From positions 1 to 17,216 of the forward strand of contig CAZDKL010000029.1 in NCBI GenBank assembly GCA_964506185.1: a DNA stretch of 17,216 nt, given 5' to 3'. The notes beneath the pieces were generated by a model. It was not told where the DNA came from. It searched no databases and saw nothing but the letters and a program-made list of their open reading frames with translations. Positions 1 to 6,525 of the stretch are shown here, in pieces; within the stretch, counting starts at the first letter, position 1, and each line of letters begins with the position of its first letter. Made by a program: the position numbers and the translations under genes. Source of the stretch: UBA2144 sp964506185 (GTDB lineage: Bacteria; Patescibacteriota; Gracilibacteria; Peribacterales; Peribacteraceae).

Positions 1-2
1 GG

Positions 3-1415
3 AAACTCTTCCTCCGCCAGCTTACGCAGGCGGATTCTCGAAGGAATGTTGAAGACAAAAATAAAAATGGCAAATGGGATGAAGGCGAGACCGATTTGAT
101 GAATGCGGATACAGATGGAGGTGGCGAAGCTGATGGATCCGAACGCGAAGGAGGAAGAGACCCCTTCGATAGAAAGGATGATATGACTTATGACTTGGAC
201 AATGATGGACTCACGAATGGAGAAGAGGCAGAAATTGGAACTGACCCGGCTAACCCTGATACTGATGGTGATAGCATCAATGATTTTGACGATCCTTTCC
301 CTCTAGATGCCAGATATCGCAGAGATACGGACAACGACGGATTACCTGATGAATACGAGCAAGAAAGGGGTCTGGATCCTAATGATCCAACAGACGGAGG
401 AGAAGATGATGATGGCGATGGACTGACGAATGGTGAAGAATTTGCCGAGGGTACCGATCCGATCGAAGATGATTCAGACGGTGACGGAGTGTCTGATGGA
501 GAAGATGCTTTTCCAGATAATGCTGATTACCAGAAGGATACTGATGAAGATGGTATGCCTGATGCATATGAGGATAAACACGGACTTAAGAAAGGAGTGC
601 CTTCTGATGCAGGATTAGATGCTGATGGGGATGGGCTAAACAATCTGGGCGAATTTCTCTATGGAACAGATCCAAATAATCCAGACTCGGACCATGACGG
701 GATCGTAGATGGGGAAGAGATTAATAAAGGAACCAACCCGCTCGAGAATGCTTGTTTATTGACTGCTAAGCCTACGGCACTTTTTACAGACACTCTAGGT
801 CATTGGTCAGAGGACTATGTTATCCGTCTCCATATGACAAAAGTTTTGCCAGAACATATGAGAGTTCTGGATGGCTATGGGGAAGGAATGAAGAGAGAGT
901 TTAATCCCAATCAGCATATCACGCGTTTTGAGTTACTGAAGATCGCAATGCTGGGAAACTGCATAAAACTCGCAAGTGATCAGCCCAGATTATCGGTTAA
1001 TTTTTCTGATCTTCCGTCATCGCCAAGACCTCGAGAAGGAGATGACATTGCAAAACGAAGGCGGGTTGTTTACACAGCAGTTCGGGAAAAGATTGTTCAG
1101 GGATATCCTGATAATACTTTCCGGCCCGATAATAATGTTAACCGAGCGGAAGCGCTTAAGATTCTTCTACTCTCCGCAAACATTAAGCCGCCAGAAGAAT
1201 ATGATTCACCACTCCCATTCTCTGATGTTAAGCCAGACGATTGGTTTTTCCCATTTATTAAAGATGCAATTGAATTAGATGTAATAGAAGGATACGGCGA
1301 CGGCTCATTCCGTCCTGCTAATCCTATGACACGTGCAGAGGCCTCCAAGATTCTTCTGCTTCTAATGGTTAACAATCCGATGATTAATGGGTATGTGATA
1401 CCAATGGATTTCTGA
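3..1415 (+). CDS. S-layer-type surface protein: Ca-binding thrombospondin type 3 repeats plus three SLH domains (5' end missing)
   Basis: The reading frame is open from the window edge, so the N-terminus and any signal peptide lie upstream. The first ATG at 96 is internal, because the preceding codons already encode a Ca-loop-like stretch (DKNKNGKWDEGE). The visible N-terminal half consists of Asp/Gly-rich loops of the DxDxDGxxD type (for example DTDNDGLPDEYE, DSDGDGVSDGEDAFP), typical of thrombospondin type 3/Ca-binding repeats. The C-terminal half has three SLH domains with recognisable cores ITRFE, VNRAE and MTRAE, each preceded by a GYPDNTFRP- or GYGDGSFRP-like segment. SLH domains anchor proteins to cell-wall polymers, so this is probably a Ca-stabilised S-layer or surface protein. 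The protein ends shortly after the last SLH domain. The family call is solid; the exact role is inferred. Confidence 0.9.
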   Translation, partial: KLFLRQLTQADSRRNVEDKNKNGKWDEGETDLMNADTDGGGEADGSEREGGRDPFDRKDDMTYDLDNDGLTNGEEAEIGTDPANPDTDGDSINDFDDPFPLDARYRRDTDNDGLPDEYEQERGLDPNDPTDGGEDDDGDGLTNGEEFAEGTDPIEDDSDGDGVSDGEDAFPDNADYQKDTDEDGMPDAYEDKHGLKKGVPSDAGLDADGDGLNNLGEFLYGTDPNNPDSDHDGIVDGEEINKGTNPLENACLLTAKPTALFTDTLGHWSEDYVIRLHMTKVLPEHMRVLDGYGEGMKREFNPNQHITRFELLKIAMLGNCIKLASDQPRLSVNFSDLPSSPRPREGDDIAKRRRVVYTAVREKIVQGYPDNTFRPDNNVNRAEALKILLLSANIKPPEEYDSPLPFSDVKPDDWFFPFIKDAIELDVIEGYGDGSFRPANPMTRAEASKILLLLMVNNPMINGYVIPMDF

Positions 1416-1517
1416 CAACAATCGACACGTCACGCTTCGCGTGACTGTCAACAATCAACAATCGACATGGTCGATTGTTGAAAGGTGCCGAAGGCACCGT
1501 GTTGATTGTTGATTGTT
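1416..1517. repeat. cluster of nested short inverted repeats between convergent genes
   Basis: Three perfect hairpins sit in about 100 bp: GTCACGC-TTC-GCGTGAC (1429-1445), an 11-bp stem CAACAATCGAC/GTCGATTGTTG with an ATG loop (1456-1480), and GGTGCC-GAA-GGCACC (1484-1498). CAACAATCGAC also occurs directly at 1416-1426. An outer pairing joins CAACAAT units near 1449 to GTTGATT units at 1501-1514, both in 7-bp steps. It lies between convergent genes and may terminate transcription in both directions, although there is no long T-run. Confidence 0.7.
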
Positions 1518-1521
1518 ATAT

Positions 1522-1839
1522 TTAAAGGTGCCCCTTCATTTCTGTGAACGCCTCGATAAATTTATCTAGGTCCTCGGAATCAAACATGATGGTTGTCTTT
1601 TGGCCACCTCGCGATTTTTCTGACACTTTGAAGAACTTTCCGTTTCCGGATTCCTTCAGGTCAATATAAAAAGTACGCTGTGCAGCGTGGATTGTAATGG
1701 AATGAAGTTCGTCTGCGAACTTTCTATTTCCACCGCCAGCGTTGGCAGCGGAACCACCTGAAGCTGGTGCTGCAGCTGCATCACCACCCTCTTCTGCAGG
1801 AGCATCACCCCCCGCAAGATCTGACATAGGATCAAACAT
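1522..1839 (-). CDS. PUR-family (PUR-alpha-like) DNA/RNA-binding protein
   Basis: A 105-residue protein. Residues about 1-38 are low-complexity Ala/Gly/Asp-rich and probably disordered. Residues about 40-105 form a single PUR repeat: HAAQRTFYIDLKES, then GKFFKVSEKSRGG, then an amphipathic helix EDLDKFIEAFTEM. The RTFYIDLKE...G+F+K+SE pattern matches the single-repeat bacterial PUR proteins (PurA/BpuR-like, DUF3276 relatives), which bind single-stranded nucleic acid as dimers. The ATG at 1839 gives a sensible start; a second Met four codons later is possible. There is no Shine-Dalgarno. The gene lies just downstream of metG on the same strand, separated by about 130 nt. The nucleic-acid-binding family is likely; the target and physiological role cannot be told from the sequence. 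Confidence 0.75.
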   Translation of the reverse strand: MFDPMSDLAGGDAPAEEGGDAAAAPASGGSAANAGGGNRKFADELHSITIHAAQRTFYIDLKESGNGKFFKVSEKSRGGQKTTIMFDSEDLDKFIEAFTEMKGHL

Positions 1840-1969
1840 AATAATATATGGAAAGAAATAATAGTCGTGCTCCCCTACTCAGTTACCTTTCAGCTCTTGC
1901 TGAATGATTTTTCTTTGGAAGCTATCTGCAGTTTAACAAGTGATATTATCAGATCAAGAAAAAAAGAGG

Positions 1970-3481
1970 TTATTCCAAAGGTTCAAACAAAATCTCCGCT
2001 TCCCCTACCTTCTTCCACCCTTTTTCCGCTCCCCATTCGATCTTACTCTCAAGTGTCTGAGGAACTTTTAGACCTAATTGCTTGAGCATTCGTTTAGAAG
2101 TTCCGGGTGTGAATGGTAGAAGCATCAATGCAACGTGTCTGAGAGCTTCTGCAAGCTGAGAAAGAAGATTTACTTTCTCCTCTCCCTCAAGTTCCCAAGG
2201 TTTGTTCTTGTCAATGAACTGATTGCACTCAGTCGCAAGCTCAACTGCCAAACTGACTCCGTCTTCGAGCTCAAATGCATCCATAGACTTCTGATATTTC
2301 TTCCATCTGTCTTTAAGCAACTTAGGATCGCTCCCCACTTCACCTAACTTTCCTCCTTCTTTCTTAAGAAGAACTAAAACTCTGTTTAGAAGGTTGCCTA
2401 GATCGTTTCTGAGCTTGGAGTCATACAACTTTTCGATCCTATCCCACGAAAAATCTCCATCACGTCCTACAGGAACTTCGTGACTTAAATAAAATCTGAG
2501 CGGATCTGGATCTCCTCCGAATTTTTCCAAAACCTCATCCGGAACTACGACGTTTCCAAGTGACTTACTCATCTTTTCTCCTTCACTTGTAAGAAAACCA
2601 TGGATCAACAACTTATCTGGGGTCCTAACATCTCCATGCTTAAGCATAGAAGGCCAAATGAGAGCATGGAAGCGAGCTATGTCTTTGCCAATAACGTGAG
2701 TTACCTCAGCATCATCCCACCATTCACGTTCCTCATGATCGGTAAAGTATCCAAGTCCGGAAATATAGTTAGTTAGTGCATCGCACCAAACATACATAGT
2801 TTGACCATCTTCATCAGGAACAGGAACACCCCAACTAAGACTCGACTTTGGACGAGAAAATGAGACATCTTCCAGACCCTGATCAATTAGAGACAGAGTT
2901 TCGTTCTCTCGGAACTCAGGAATTATTCTATACTCCTCCTTATCCCACTTTTTAGTCAGAAGATTCTTCAAATTATCTGAATCTTTACTCATCAGAAAGA
3001 AATAGTTTTCTTCAGTAACTTCTTCCGGAGCTTTTTTATGATTTTCACACTGCCCTTTGTCATCCAAATCTTTCTTTGTCATAAATCTCTCGCATCCCGA
3101 ACAATACATTCCTGTGTAACTCCTCTTTTCAAGCATTCCTGCTTTATCCAGCTTCTTCCAAAGCTCAACTACCGTCGGCCAGTGTTCTTTTTGATCGGAA
3201 GTTCTGATGAATTTGTCATAGGATACATCGAGCTTCTTATAAAGCTCCTCGAACATTGGTACATTCCTGTCAACAAGCTCTTTAGCAGTCATTCCCTCAG
3301 TTTCCGCAGTTCTTTGAACCTTGATACCGTGCTCATCGGTTCCTATTTGGAATCTAACTTCATCTCCTCGCAGCCTAAACCATCTGGCACAGACATCTGC
3401 CAATACTTTCTCCAGCACATGCCCCATATGTGGAGCTGCATTGGGGTAGTCGATAGCTGTTGTAATGTACTGGCGAGGCAT
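1970..3481 (-). CDS. metG: methionyl-tRNA synthetase
   Basis: Class I aminoacyl-tRNA synthetase charging tRNA-Met. Visible motifs are the N-terminal YITTAIDYPN with the HIGH-type signature PHMGH, the connective-peptide metal-binding region with CSGC and a later C-x-NH, a WCDALTNYISGLGY segment, and the class I signature EKMSKSLGN near residue 305. The C-terminal alpha-helical anticodon domain is present, but the protein stops without the tRNA-binding EMAP-like extension found in longer MetG forms. Two in-frame ATGs occur, at 3487 and 3481. I prefer 3481 because a TAATCT -10 box (3488-3493) would directly abut the first ATG and lies 6 nt before the second, the spacing seen at other genes here. 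The difference is only two residues. Confidence 0.95.
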   Translation of the reverse strand: MPRQYITTAIDYPNAAPHMGHVLEKVLADVCARWFRLRGDEVRFQIGTDEHGIKVQRTAETEGMTAKELVDRNVPMFEELYKKLDVSYDKFIRTSDQKEHWPTVVELWKKLDKAGMLEKRSYTGMYCSGCERFMTKKDLDDKGQCENHKKAPEEVTEENYFFLMSKDSDNLKNLLTKKWDKEEYRIIPEFRENETLSLIDQGLEDVSFSRPKSSLSWGVPVPDEDGQTMYVWCDALTNYISGLGYFTDHEEREWWDDAEVTHVIGKDIARFHALIWPSMLKHGDVRTPDKLLIHGFLTSEGEKMSKSLGNVVVPDEVLEKFGGDPDPLRFYLSHEVPVGRDGDFSWDRIEKLYDSKLRNDLGNLLNRVLVLLKKEGGKLGEVGSDPKLLKDRWKKYQKSMDAFELEDGVSLAVELATECNQFIDKNKPWELEGEEKVNLLSQLAEALRHVALMLLPFTPGTSKRMLKQLGLKVPQTLESKIEWGAEKGWKKVGEAEILFEPLE

Positions 3482-3487
3482 AGGCAT

Positions 3488-3493
3488 AGATTA
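3488..3493 (-). promoter_or_regulatory. putative -10 box of metG
   Basis: TAATCT on the minus strand, 6 nt before the ATG at 3481. No Shine-Dalgarno and no clear -35. It fits the leaderless spacing of neighbouring genes; on its own it is weak. Confidence 0.4.
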
Positions 3494-3553
3494 CGACGGA
3501 ACTGAGTCATTGTCATCTAAATATACCAAGGAAACAGAGGAAACAGATGAGTC

Positions 3554-3649
3554 AGAGGAATCAGAAGAGTCTACGTTTACGATATTAAAACCTTCTCGAA
3601 ATATAAATCCTCTGCTTCTTCTGTTTCTTCTGGTTCTTCTGATTCCTCT
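3554..3649. repeat. purine/pyrimidine tracts forming a perfect 15-bp inverted repeat
   Basis: AGAGGAATCAGAAGA at 3554-3568 is exactly complementary to TCTTCTGATTCCTCT at 3635-3649. The flanking GAAACAGA/TCTGTTTC also pair. The left part is purine-rich with a GAGGAAACA repeat, the right part is a TTC-type pyrimidine repeat, with a 66-bp loop. It lies downstream of the pilin-like genes and upstream of metG on the same strand, so it may separate the two transcription units. Confidence 0.6.
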
Positions 3650-4009
3650 CTAGATACTTGTAACGAAATTATTAACAAAACTAATTACTGCCTCTGCAGC
3701 AATCGCTAATATCAAACCGATTAAAGCGTAGATAATTACCTTCTTTCCATTCTCTCTCCTTGTGTCATCCCCTGCAGAAGTACCAATGCTAATCGCTCCA
3801 TAAATAATTGCAATTACAGATCCACCGGCAACCAGAAAACCAAAAAAGTCACCAACATTATCTGCAAGCCAAGCCAGAAATTTTTTGCCACCTACACCTC
3901 CGGAACCACAACCACTATGAAGAGTTGAACAATATTTATTGAATGCATTGTAAGCGCCGGCATATGCCTTCTCTGCTCCCAAGCCAATATTTATTAGGTA
4001 ATTAATCAT
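3650..4009 (-). CDS. VirB2/TrbC-like pilin-family membrane protein
   Basis: A 119-residue protein with two hydrophobic helices in its second half (FFGFLVAGGSVIAIIYGAIS and VIIYALIGLILAIAAEAVIS) joined by a short basic loop (TSAGDDTRRENGKK). This TM, 'GA..(T/S)SAGD..+..GKK', TM layout is that of TrbC/VirB2 and the T4SS-pilin families widespread in CPR bacteria. The N-terminal part (residues about 1-45) holds two Cys in a Gly-rich segment and no classical signal peptide. Its start lies about 1 nt past the stop of the preceding gene, so the three pilin-like genes probably form one operon. Function as a pilus subunit is inferred from the family; a generic small membrane protein cannot be excluded. 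Confidence 0.65.
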   Translation of the reverse strand: MINYLINIGLGAEKAYAGAYNAFNKYCSTLHSGCGSGGVGGKKFLAWLADNVGDFFGFLVAGGSVIAIIYGAISIGTSAGDDTRRENGKKVIIYALIGLILAIAAEAVISFVNNFVTSI

Positions 4010-4010
4010 A

Positions 4011-4589
4011 TTATATAGGTAGATTCATAACAGCATTAACCATAGCACGGGCAACATTTACACAAATTGCACCAATACAAGCCCAAATAAGAATCCCACG
4101 TGCTTTACTAAATTCATCTGCACTTCCACGAGCAAACGCCATCTTGAATCCTCCAAATATCATCATGATTACGAAGACTGCATTAAAGGTTCCAGTCATA
4201 GCTCTGACTGCTAACCCCATGAAAGAGAAAATTGGATCTCCGCTTGTTTGCAAACCTCCAAACTGAGCTATCGCAAACGCAACAATTGTCTGGGAAACCA
4301 TAGTCAGTCCCAATCCAACGAGAGCAAATATAATTGACATTTTACCTTTCCCAATTGCCCCCTCTTCTCCCGAAGATATCAGCAATTGATAAGCACCCAC
4401 AATTATGAACATTACAGATACTCCAGCTGCAATTGCTACCATTGTATCTACAATTAAAGGTACAGCATTTAATGCTTCATTCTGGATAGCACAACCTCCA
4501 ATTAATCCGCATGGATCTACACGAGCAGCCGCAGAAGTAGGAATAATCAGTGCTCTTGCGCCGATGAGTAGTGGTATTAGTATTTTCAT
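4011..4589 (-). CDS. four-helix VirB2/T4SS pilin-like membrane protein with internal duplication
   Basis: About 192 residues from the ATG at 4589; an upstream start at 4607 would overlap the preceding gene. An N-terminal hydrophobic stretch ending near TSAAAR resembles a signal peptide, followed by a short Cys-containing segment (DPCGLIGGCAI). Four hydrophobic helices follow as two pairs. Each pair has the same internal loop: GAYQLLISSGEEGAIGKGK in the first and GGFKMAFARGSADEFSKAR in the second. The protein therefore looks like two VirB2/TrbC-type hairpins fused in tandem. It is flanked by two single-hairpin relatives on the same strand. No VirB4/VirD4-type ATPase is visible nearby. The family assignment rests on topology and loop pattern. 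Confidence 0.6.
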   Translation of the reverse strand: MKILIPLLIGARALIIPTSAAARVDPCGLIGGCAIQNEALNAVPLIVDTMVAIAAGVSVMFIIVGAYQLLISSGEEGAIGKGKMSIIFALVGLGLTMVSQTIVAFAIAQFGGLQTSGDPIFSFMGLAVRAMTGTFNAVFVIMMIFGGFKMAFARGSADEFSKARGILIWACIGAICVNVARAMVNAVMNLPI

Positions 4590-4591
4590 AT

Positions 4592-5041
4592 TTACTGGAA
4601 GAACCATGCGTTCATTAGACGCAAAATAACATCAAAGAATGTGAGTACAATAGCTCCAATGATTGCTGCAACAATACGGCCTTTCCATGTCTTACTTGGA
4701 TCCCCTGTCGTCATAATTGCGGCACCGCAAATCAGAACCCATAGTGTTACTATTCCCACCGCTACCGCCAAAAGCCACTCATAACCGCTAGTGAAATACT
4801 GAAAGAAAGGTTCAAGAGGTTTTGTAGGATCGTAACTAATATTTGAAGTTCCTCCTACGTCCAATGGTTCAATTAGAGGCACATTGCCTTTAACCTGTTT
4901 TACTTTATGTGGATTAGAATTGGCTGCAATTAATACATTAGCCGATGCTGTTTGCACGTGAGGGAGCGCAATCAAGCTGATAAACGCTGTGCAATACAAT
5001 GTACACGCCAGAGTGGCAATAAGTGCTTTATGTCTGAGCAT
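4592..5041 (-). CDS. VirB2/TrbC-like pilin-family membrane protein with signal peptide
   Basis: First gene of the pilin-like set. From the ATG at 5041 it starts MLRHKALIATLACTL, a signal peptide ending near TASA. A soluble segment of about 50 residues follows, then two C-terminal helices (LLAVAVGIVTLWVLICGAAI and IVAAIIGAIVLTFFDVILRL) separated by a loop MTTGDPSKTWKGR like those of its two neighbours. An in-frame TTG at 5059 would add six residues, but those codons contain the perfect TATAAT box, so the ATG at 5041 is the better start. The stop is 2 nt from the next gene's start. It is probably an extracellular or membrane pilin-like subunit. Confidence 0.65.
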   Translation of the reverse strand: MLRHKALIATLACTLYCTAFISLIALPHVQTASANVLIAANSNPHKVKQVKGNVPLIEPLDVGGTSNISYDPTKPLEPFFQYFTSGYEWLLAVAVGIVTLWVLICGAAIMTTGDPSKTWKGRIVAAIIGAIVLTFFDVILRLMNAWFFQ

Positions 5042-5047
5042 CAGACT

Positions 5048-5053
5048 ATTATA
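5048..5053 (-). promoter_or_regulatory. -10 box (TATAAT) of the pilin-like operon
   Basis: A perfect TATAAT on the minus strand, 6 nt before the ATG at 5041, preceded by GG rather than TG. The expected transcription start falls on or next to the ATG, implying a leaderless transcript. Confidence 0.6.
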
Positions 5054-5132
5054 CCTCAAAAACCGATTTTGATCGAGTGTTTTAGGCTTAAATAAGCCAA
5101 TATAAGTAATAAACAGTCAACTTAATGAAGAT

Positions 5133-5231
5133 GGCCTGCCAGCCGTAGCAGTAGGTGTCATTTGGATCTATGGGCGAATATCCGCCTACGCTAAAGCTTC
5201 GGCGAACAGCCTACTGCGTAGGCTGGAGCGG
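5133..5231. repeat. palindromic repeat copy 1, ending in a tRNA-Gly 3'-end-like sequence
   Basis: Contains CAGCCTAC-TGC-GTAGGCTG (5207-5225), an 8-bp stem, and a longer pairing of GCCTACGC (5184-5191) with GCGTAGGC (5216-5223). The left part GGCCTGCCAGCCG and the middle GCCTACGCT...AGCTTCGGC recur in the copy near 6127-6220. It ends TGGAGCGGG, the same bases as the encoded CCA plus acceptor end of the tRNA-Gly genes at 6034 and 6217, but no tRNA body follows. The rest of the gap 5060-5292 shows nothing else I recognise. Confidence 0.6.
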
Positions 5232-5292
5232 GTGGTTGGAGGTTATTACAACTCAGATGCAGTGCTGCTAGTAGTTTGTGTCCATATGGTCG

Positions 5293-5997
5293 CTACATAG
5301 TTAAGTCAAAGTATTTACGCAAAAAATGTTTATTCCAACGCTGTAATATTCCTGAACGAACTTTCTCATACATTCCCAAGCCACGTGTGCGAACCAGAGA
5401 AAGATCAATGACAAATACACCTTGTTTACTCTTAGATTCTCCATATACGAGATTGGAGATCTCAGGAGTTGTCTCTCCACTCATCCACCAATCCTCAGCT
5501 CCTCTCGGAAAATTGAGAGGTGTCCTTCTCTCAATTGCTCTACCAAAATGTAATCCTGGTCTGATAAGAAGTGTTTCGATTATGCTACCTCGAAACTTTT
5601 CAGCACTGGCAAGTACGCACTTTCCTGAACCTTCCAGACCGATAAAGTCCAAACCACATCCATCTACATTTAGGGCAGATCGGTTTCGATGTAGGATGTC
5701 CTCTACCTCAGCATGAATATCATGCTTTCTCAACAGTACCGGAGTAATGTGTTGCGCATTGAAAATGCGTTCTTGCCGAACGAGATAACTGTTCTTACTA
5801 GTGTCATCCTGATGCACTATTGTTTCTGGTAAATAATCACCAAAATGTCTTTGTGCAAGATTTAAGTCTTCTTGTACGCGCTGGAAATCAAAATGCCTCG
5901 CGTGTAGCGGCTTGGGTTTCTTTACTAAAACTTTAGGATCCTCAGAATCCTCAAAAACTTCATGACCAGCCCCCTCAGCATACTTCTGTAAAGGCAT
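5293..5997 (-). CDS. uncharacterised protein, possible divergent kinase-fold protein
   Basis: A 234-residue soluble protein with no signal peptide or membrane segment. I do not recognise it firmly. Some features recall a degenerate protein-kinase or aminoglycoside-phosphotransferase fold: an N-terminal GAGHEVFEDSEDPKVLVKKP (glycine-loop to Lys-strand-like), a hinge-like NSYLVRQERI, and a late VFVIDLSLVR reminiscent of the metal-binding Asp strand. A conventional HxD catalytic loop is not evident, so it may be inactive or wrongly placed. The start ATG at 5997 has AT-rich -10-like sequence (TATAAATT) 7-9 nt upstream and no Shine-Dalgarno. It stands alone between repeat copy 1 and the tRNA-Gly pair. 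Confidence 0.5.
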   Translation of the reverse strand: MPLQKYAEGAGHEVFEDSEDPKVLVKKPKPLHARHFDFQRVQEDLNLAQRHFGDYLPETIVHQDDTSKNSYLVRQERIFNAQHITPVLLRKHDIHAEVEDILHRNRSALNVDGCGLDFIGLEGSGKCVLASAEKFRGSIIETLLIRPGLHFGRAIERRTPLNFPRGAEDWWMSGETTPEISNLVYGESKSKQGVFVIDLSLVRTRGLGMYEKVRSGILQRWNKHFLRKYFDLTM

Positions 5998-6033
5998 GAT
6001 GCGTAATTTATACTAAAATGTGTCTTTTGTCAA

Positions 6034-6107
6034 TGGAGCGGGATACGGGAATCGAACCCGCCTTTCGGGCTTGGGAAGCCCGCGTACTACCGATGTACTA
6101 ATCCCGC
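6034..6107 (-). tRNA. tRNA-Gly (anticodon CCC)
   Basis: Read on the minus strand: acceptor GCGGGAT/ATCCCGC, D-stem GTAC/GTAC, anticodon stem CGGGC/GCCCG around the loop TTCCCAA (anticodon CCC at 6073-6075), T-arm CGGGTTCGATTCCCG, discriminator T, and a genomically encoded CCA (6034-6036). U73 and the G-C-rich acceptor suit glycine identity. It decodes GGG. Confidence 0.95.
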
Positions 6108-6126
6108 ACGGCCTCCGATGGTGATT

Positions 6127-6220
6127 TGGCCTGCCAACCGAAGTAGCAGGGCTTAGTCTTTTAGCCAGCCTACGCTCGCTTCTGGCGAGCTTCGGCTGAC
6201 AACCTGCTACGCAGGTTGGA
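6127..6220. repeat. palindromic repeat copy 2, fused to the 3' end of tRNA-Gly(GCC)
   Basis: Contains CAACCTGC-TAC-GCAGGTTG (6200-6218), the counterpart of the hairpin at 5207-5225 with two compensated base-pair changes. Further left are GCCTGCCAACCG...GCAGG and GCCTACGCT...AGCTTCGGC, as in copy 1. The last stem strand overlaps the encoded CCA and discriminator of the tRNA-Gly(GCC) gene. Confidence 0.65.
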
Positions 6221-6293
6221 GCGGATGACGGGGGTCGAACCCGCGACCTTCGCCATGGCAAGGCGACGCTCTAGCCAACTGAGCTACATCCGC
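6217..6293 (-). tRNA. tRNA-Gly (anticodon GCC)
   Basis: On the minus strand: acceptor GCGGATG/CATCCGC, D-stem GCTC/GAGC, anticodon stem TCGCC/GGCGA with loop TTGCCAT (anticodon GCC at 6257-6259), T-stem GCGGG/CCCGT (one G-U pair), discriminator T, encoded CCA at 6217-6219. It decodes GGC/GGU. It lies about 110 nt upstream of the CCC isoacceptor on the same strand, so the two may be co-transcribed. Confidence 0.95.
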
Positions 6294-6340
6294 AAAGTGA
6301 TTCCAAGTATAGCATCCTCAGACCAAGAGATCCTGACCTG

Positions 6341-6384
6341 CCCCTCGTAGCCCCGAAGGGGCGAAGTGGGGAGCTACATCCGCA
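6341..6384 (-). other. duplicated 5' fragment of tRNA-Gly(GCC) joined to a GC-rich hairpin
   Basis: GAGCTACATCCGCA at 6371-6384 is identical to 6281-6294, the first 13 nt of tRNA-Gly(GCC) plus one flanking base. Instead of a tRNA body it is followed on the minus strand by a hairpin, GCCCC-GAA-GGGGC as written on the plus strand (6350-6362), enclosed by CCCC (6341-6344) and GGGG (6368-6371). It cannot fold as a tRNA and looks like a remnant. The rest of 6294-6525 is AT-rich leader-like sequence without a supported gene. Confidence 0.55.
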
Positions 6385-6512
6385 TAAAACTTTTTTTGGC
6401 TACCGGTAAATCCTACGAATGAACGAGGGAATTTGCAAGATGTCTTTTAATTAAACTTAAATATTCTTGACTGCAAAAATCAAAAGAGGAGAATCACTCA
6501 CCAATATCCACC

Positions 6513-6520
6513 TGTAATAT
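6513..6520 (+). promoter_or_regulatory. -10 box (TGTAATAT) of the gene at 6526
   Basis: TGTAATAT ends 5 nt before the ATG. The AGGAG at 6487-6491 lies 34 nt upstream of the ATG, too far to be a ribosome binding site. A leaderless transcript is the simplest reading. Confidence 0.5.
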
Positions 6521-6525
6521 TTTTT

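Noticed and set aside
1..45. CCGCC...GGCGG hairpin at the window start as a further copy of the tRNA-associated repeat
   Set aside because: It shares only a short TACGCAGG-like core with the others and lies in the open frame of the surface protein; too little to call.
3038..3505. Long open frame on the plus strand opposite metG
   Set aside because: It is antisense to a fully conserved synthetase; its composition (Leu/Ser/Phe/Ile-rich) is a by-product of the opposite coding strand.
4590..4607. Start of the four-helix pilin-like gene at 4607
   Set aside because: It would overlap the upstream gene by 16 nt; ATG 4589 gives a standard signal-peptide start MKILIPLL.
5223..5290. Third tRNA-Gly gene after repeat copy 1
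   Set aside because: Only the CCA/acceptor end matches; no T-arm, anticodon arm or 5' acceptor strand can be built from the following sequence.
6487..6491. AGGAG as a ribosome binding site for the gene at 6526
   Set aside because: It is 34 nt before the ATG and no in-frame ATG, GTG or TTG lies at a suitable distance.
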